A stretch of 64,000 nucleotides of DNA, taken from positions 1 to 64,000 of the forward strand of contig SUXW01000014.1 of NCBI GenBank assembly GCA_015060765.1. Reading direction: 5' to 3'. Positions 60,849 to 64,000 of this stretch are shown here, piece by piece (position 1 is the stretch's first letter; each line of letters starts with the position of its first letter). Both the position numbers and the translations under genes were made by a program. The stretch comes from Bacteroides sp. (GTDB lineage Bacteria; Bacteroidota; Bacteroidia; Bacteroidales; Bacteroidaceae). The notes below the pieces were generated by a model, which saw nothing but the letters and a program-made list of their open reading frames with translations, ran no database searches and was not told where the DNA came from.

Positions 60849-60901
60849 AAAAAGAATTGCAGACGAAAGAGAATGACTATAATTTCTTTCGTCTGCAATT
60901 C
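60849..60901 (-). terminator. Terminator of the kinase-like gene
   Basis: A perfect 17-bp stem: GAATTGCAGACGAAAGA (60854-60870) with TCTTTCGTCTGCAATTC (60885-60901), followed on the minus strand by UUUUUAUU. Confidence 0.9.
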
Positions 60902-60948
60902 GTAAATAATCGTTTTTATAGATAATTATTTATCTGCACCCCATGTTC

Positions 60949-62151
60949 TTATTTTTTCTCTAACCGCTTCATGCTTTCGGCGGTAAGTTCAGAAATCACT
61001 TCGGATGAAAGGCGCATGCTCAATGCAGGATCCAGTTTGTACTGCTCGGCCAGTTCGCGCTGAATCTTGTCCAGTTGGCCGAATCCGGTCAGGCTTCGTT
61101 GTTGGAATGCAGCATCGTCCAGTTCCATGTTCTGCGACGTGTAGATTCCTGTAATCACTTTTTCAGCCCGTTTCCGGAATTCCTTCTTGAAGATACGTTC
61201 CGCTGTTTGCTGATATTCTGCAGCGCGGGCATCCGCTTCATTAGGTATGTTGCGGTTACGCAGAATGGAATCCGATGGGGTAGGGATAACATAATAACTC
61301 TCGTGTTCCGTAAGCTCAGCTTTATTGCTGGGCGGCAATTCCCTGCGTTGCAGTTCTACCTCCTCTGCAAAGTGGATGCTCTCTTCGGTGGTGGCATCGT
61401 TCTTCAGTCCGTAATACAACAGTCCCAATATAGCCAATGCTGCCATCCCTTTCAGTGCAGTTACAGCACCGTTGATGTAGACCGATTGCTTCAAGTCCTT
61501 TTTCATTTGGTCGATAGAGGCATAACGATGGGCCGGATTCTCATTGGTGGCCTTGCGGATGATGCGTTGTACACCCATCGAGAGATTGGAGAAACTATAC
61601 AAGTATTCCATTACTTTTCCTAAAGCGTAGATGTCGCACCGTTTGTAGTCGGTCACTTCCTGTTCGCTGAAAAGTTCGGGAGCCGTGTATTTCTCTTTGA
61701 TAATGAAAAACGAAGGTTGGCAGTGTATATAAGTTGCCGCTCTTCCGGTAAGCTTCACATCGTGTGCACGTCGGGTAATAAGAATATTTTCCGGTCGTAT
61801 GTCTAGATGGAACATCTCTTTCCCGTGTAGATATTCTACCGCATCGAGAAGTTGCGTCATGATTCGGCGTGCTTCCTTTTCAGTATGCAGTCCCATTGAT
61901 TCTTCCACTACCGCACGATTAAGGGATTGGGCCGGCAAATATTCCATGGCAATGAATTCACCTTGTTCATCCTTTTCCATTCCGATGTATCGAAGCAGGT
62001 TGGGATGCGTGCATCCGATACCTTCTTCCGCTTCGCTGGCAAATGCTTTCCGGTATGCGGCTATTCCGACGAATTCCTTCCTGGGACGTTTGATGTATAT
62101 CTTTTGCTTGTCCCGGTTGGTTCCTATGGTAATGGGTTCTGTAATTTTCAT
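60949..62151 (-). CDS. Membrane-anchored Ser/Thr-kinase-like protein lacking DFG
   Basis: A 400-residue protein. The Hanks-type kinase domain covers about 1-215: beta-3 Lys21 (IYIKRPRKEF), catalytic loop MFHLDIRPENIL with Asp117 and Asn122, APEL and the C-lobe. The glycine-rich loop is not recognisable, and the DFG motif is missing: VKLTGRAATY runs directly from the beta-strand to Gly-Arg, as if Asp-Phe were deleted. A transmembrane helix follows (about 235-252, LKGMAALAILGLLYYGL), then a charged, helical extracytoplasmic or periplasmic region. It is probably a pseudokinase or an atypical kinase. The promoter lies so close that the mRNA may be leaderless. Confidence 0.85.
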   Translation of the reverse strand: MKITEPITIGTNRDKQKIYIKRPRKEFVGIAAYRKAFASEAEEGIGCTHPNLLRYIGMEKDEQGEFIAMEYLPAQSLNRAVVEESMGLHTEKEARRIMTQLLDAVEYLHGKEMFHLDIRPENILITRRAHDVKLTGRAATYIHCQPSFFIIKEKYTAPELFSEQEVTDYKRCDIYALGKVMEYLYSFSNLSMGVQRIIRKATNENPAHRYASIDQMKKDLKQSVYINGAVTALKGMAALAILGLLYYGLKNDATTEESIHFAEEVELQRRELPPSNKAELTEHESYYVIPTPSDSILRNRNIPNEADARAAEYQQTAERIFKKEFRKRAEKVITGIYTSQNMELDDAAFQQRSLTGFGQLDKIQRELAEQYKLDPALSMRLSSEVISELTAESMKRLEKK

Positions 62152-62155
62152 GCGA

Positions 62156-62187
62156 CAAACTTACGGCATTTTTCTCAATTAAACAAG
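62156..62187 (-). promoter_or_regulatory. Promoter of the kinase-like gene
   Basis: CTTG (62184-62187), 20-bp spacer, TAAGTTTG (62156-62163) on the minus strand. The start would fall at or next to the ATG at 62151. Confidence 0.55.
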
Positions 62188-62193
62188 GATTTG

Positions 62194-62225
62194 TTTGCTT
62201 GGTTGCCCGTTAAACTTTATCTTTG
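62194..62225 (+). promoter_or_regulatory. Promoter of the aminotransferase gene
   Basis: TTTG (62194-62197), 20-bp spacer, TATCTTTG (62218-62225): exact consensus. It overlaps the divergent promoter of the kinase-like gene by about the spacer length. Confidence 0.75.
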
Positions 62226-62253
62226 CACCTCAAATTAATATTTATATTACAAT

Positions 62254-63456
62254 ATGCCAACAATATCCATACGAGGAAACGAAATGCCGGCGTCGCCTAT
62301 CCGTAAACTGGCGCCACTGGCCGATGCTGCCAAGCGGAAAGGAATTCATGTGTATCACCTGAATATCGGTCAGCCCGACCTTCCTACTCCACGAGCGGCC
62401 CTCGATGCGATTCGTAATATTGACCGTACCGTATTGGAATATAGTCCCAGCCAAGGTTACCGTAGCTATCGGGAAAAGTTGGTGGGCTATTATAAGAAGT
62501 ACGATATCAACCTTACTGCCGATGACATCATCATTACCACCGGTGGTTCCGAGGCTGTACTCTTCGCTTTCCTGAGCTGTCTTAATCCGGGCGATGAAAT
62601 CATTGTACCCGAACCGGCATACGCCAATTACATGGCCTTTGCCATTTCGGCCGGAGCGGTTATCCGTACGGTGACTACCACCATTGAAGAGGGATTCTCG
62701 CTTCCGAAAGTAGAAAAGTTTGAAGAACTCATCAACGAGCGTACCAAGGCCATTCTGATCTGTAATCCGAACAATCCTACCGGATATCTGTATACCCGTC
62801 GGGAGATGAACCAGATACGCGACATGGTGAAGAAATACGACCTCTATCTGTTCTCCGATGAAGTGTACCGTGAGTTTATCTATACCGGTTCACCTTATAT
62901 CTCGGCCTGCCATTTGGAAGGTATCGAACAGAATGTGGTGCTCATTGACTCCGTTTCAAAGCGTTATTCGGAATGTGGTATCCGTGTGGGTGCCCTCATC
63001 ACCAAGAACGAAGAAGTTCGTAAGGCGGTGATGAAGTTCTGTCAGGCTCGTTTGAGTCCTCCGTTGATTGGCCAGATTGCCGCCGAGGCTTCGCTCGATG
63101 CTCCCGAGGAATATGCCCGCGAGACCTACGACGAATATGTGGAACGCCGTAAGTGCTTGATTGACGGACTGAACCGTATCCCCGGTGTATATTCGCCTAT
63201 CCCTATGGGAGCCTTCTACACCGTTGCCAAACTTCCTGTAGACGATTGCGAGAAGTTCTGCGCCTGGTGCTTGTCCGATTTCAATTACGAAGGCGAGACT
63301 GTGATGATGGCTCCTGCAACCGGTTTCTATACCACTCCAGGTGCCGGCAAGAACGAAGTCCGCATTGCTTACGTATTGAAGAAAGAGGATTTGGTACGCG
63401 CCTTGTTCGTACTCCGTAAAGCACTCGAAGCTTATCCGGGCAGAGTAGAGGAATAG
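62254..63456 (+). CDS. Class I/II pyridoxal-phosphate aminotransferase
   Basis: A 400-residue fold-type I aminotransferase, probably using aspartate or a related amino acid with 2-oxoglutarate. IITTGGSEAVLFAFLSCLNP is the cofactor phosphate site, ICNPNNPTGYLYTRREM carries the conserved Asn-Pro-x-Asn-Pro-Thr-Gly, Asp202-x-x-Tyr205 lies in FSDEVYREFI, and Lys236 in IDSVSKRYSECGIRVG forms the Schiff base. Substrate specificity is not deducible. The following permease gene starts 2 bp after its stop. Confidence 0.93.
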   Translation: MPTISIRGNEMPASPIRKLAPLADAAKRKGIHVYHLNIGQPDLPTPRAALDAIRNIDRTVLEYSPSQGYRSYREKLVGYYKKYDINLTADDIIITTGGSEAVLFAFLSCLNPGDEIIVPEPAYANYMAFAISAGAVIRTVTTTIEEGFSLPKVEKFEELINERTKAILICNPNNPTGYLYTRREMNQIRDMVKKYDLYLFSDEVYREFIYTGSPYISACHLEGIEQNVVLIDSVSKRYSECGIRVGALITKNEEVRKAVMKFCQARLSPPLIGQIAAEASLDAPEEYARETYDEYVERRKCLIDGLNRIPGVYSPIPMGAFYTVAKLPVDDCEKFCAWCLSDFNYEGETVMMAPATGFYTTPGAGKNEVRIAYVLKKEDLVRALFVLRKALEAYPGRVEE

Positions 63457-63458
63457 TC

Positions 63459-64000
63459 ATGGACTGGAAGCTATTCGTAGCCCAACGCATGTATCGTAGC
63501 CGGGAGGCAGGGAAGGAAATATCCAAGCCTGCCGTCCGTATAGCTACAGCCGGTATTGCCATTGGTCTGGCTGTGATGATTGTAGCGGTGGCGGTGGTCA
63601 TCGGTTTCAAGCATCAGGTACGCGATAAGGTGGTGGGCTTGAGCTCGGACGTGATTGTGACCAACTTTGATCAACAAAAATCCTACGAAACCGTTCCCGT
63701 AGTGGCAGGCGACAGTCTGCTTCACGAACTTCGTTCCGTAACGGGAGTGAAGCATGTGCAGCGTTATTCTACCAAGCCGGGCATGATTATGACCGACGAT
63801 AATTTCTTAGGCATGGTGCTCAAGGGAGTAGGCGGTGAATACGATTGGGATTATCTGAAGAAGCATCTGGTAGAAGGGGAGATTCCTGCCTTCTCGGATA
63901 CGGCTTCGACCAACCGGGTATTGGTGTCGAAGACCATTGCCGACAAACTGAATCTGCATCCTGCCGACAAAATCTATACATATTACATCGAAAATGAGAA
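63459..64000 (+). CDS. LolC/LolE-like ABC permease (partial, cut by window end)
   Basis: ATG 63459 begins MDWKLFVAQRMYRSREAGKE, then AVRIATAGIAIGLAVMIVAV, a first transmembrane helix of the lipoprotein-releasing MacB/FtsX permease type. A periplasmic domain follows (SLLHELRSVTGVKHVQRYST, LKGVGGEYDWDYLKKHL). The reading frame is open to the window edge, so only 180 residues are visible. Family members move lipoproteins from the inner membrane to LolA. Confidence 0.85.
   Translation, partial: MDWKLFVAQRMYRSREAGKEISKPAVRIATAGIAIGLAVMIVAVAVVIGFKHQVRDKVVGLSSDVIVTNFDQQKSYETVPVVAGDSLLHELRSVTGVKHVQRYSTKPGMIMTDDNFLGMVLKGVGGEYDWDYLKKHLVEGEIPAFSDTASTNRVLVSKTIADKLNLHPADKIYTYYIENE

Overview
The window comes from a Bacteroidales chromosome, most likely a gut Bacteroides or Phocaeicola species. 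The reasons are the promoter signature found before most transcription units (TTTG, 19-21 bp, TAnnTTTG), the scarcity of Shine-Dalgarno sites, many Bacteroidetes-specific domains (DUF4836, DUF3575, DUF5119, DUF4906, DUF5686, DUF4494, fimbrillin-like proteins), a type III glutamine synthetase and a two-subunit transketolase. Roughly 50 protein genes are supported. I saw no tRNA, rRNA, CRISPR array or intact insertion sequence.

Layout. 1-1.2 kb: decayed sequence, with a TPR-protein remnant and a small gene broken by a one-base frameshift. 1.2-1.8 kb: an Hsp20 chaperone with an unusual cysteine cluster, preceded by a promoter-plus-terminator unit that could be a ~65-nt small RNA or an attenuated leader. 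1.9-10 kb: an eight-gene operon of an orphan HpaII-type endonuclease, mutarotase, nucleoside-type permease, rsmE, DUF4836 lipoprotein, ABC ATPase, FtsX-like permease and YjbQ. 10-12.9 kb: an AT-rich lipoprotein/outer-membrane pair that looks acquired. 13.3-18 kb: a TolC-HlyD-ABC2-ABC2 exporter with no ATPase gene. 18.5-25.2 kb: a GMP synthase with a degenerate glutaminase domain, a 33-residue small ORF with its own promoter and terminator, mscL, gapA, miaA, a lipid kinase, kdsA and a Crp/Fnr regulator. 25.3-27.5 kb: glutamine synthetase III.

27.6-41.9 kb is the main accessory region. It starts with a ~390-nt leader rich in long-range pairings, then a 39-residue small ORF and a 1.3-kilo-residue lipoprotein with beta-helix/GLUG-like repeats. 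A six-gene fimbrial operon follows: DUF3575, DUF5119, two fimbrillins, a minor fimbrial lipoprotein carrying a beta-trefoil-like insertion, and a large DUF4906 protein. Behind it lie a non-coding zone of TTGCAAC/GTGGCAAG repeats and three direct repeats at 22-bp pitch that run into a perfect promoter for a DUF5686 outer-membrane protein.

44.8-49.5 kb holds an alpha-glucan (glycogen) operon: debranching enzyme, GT4 glycosyltransferase and GH57 enzyme. 51.4-56.2 kb holds a four-gene sugar operon (transketolase N and C subunits, FGGY kinase, fucose-isomerase-family protein) whose composition matches the non-oxidative D-apiose pathway. The right end carries YitT, a second Crp/Fnr protein, an acyl-CoA synthetase, PLPBP/YggS with DUF4494, a kinase-like membrane protein without a DFG motif and with a possibly leaderless mRNA, an aminotransferase, and the start of a LolC/LolE-like permease cut by the window edge.

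The best candidates for undescribed biology are the 27.66-28.05 kb structured leader with its small ORF and adhesin, the 33-residue ORF before guaA, the small RNA before hsp20, the spaced repeats at 42.35 kb and the trefoil-bearing fimbrial subunit. All assignments are from reading the sequence; no database search was run.
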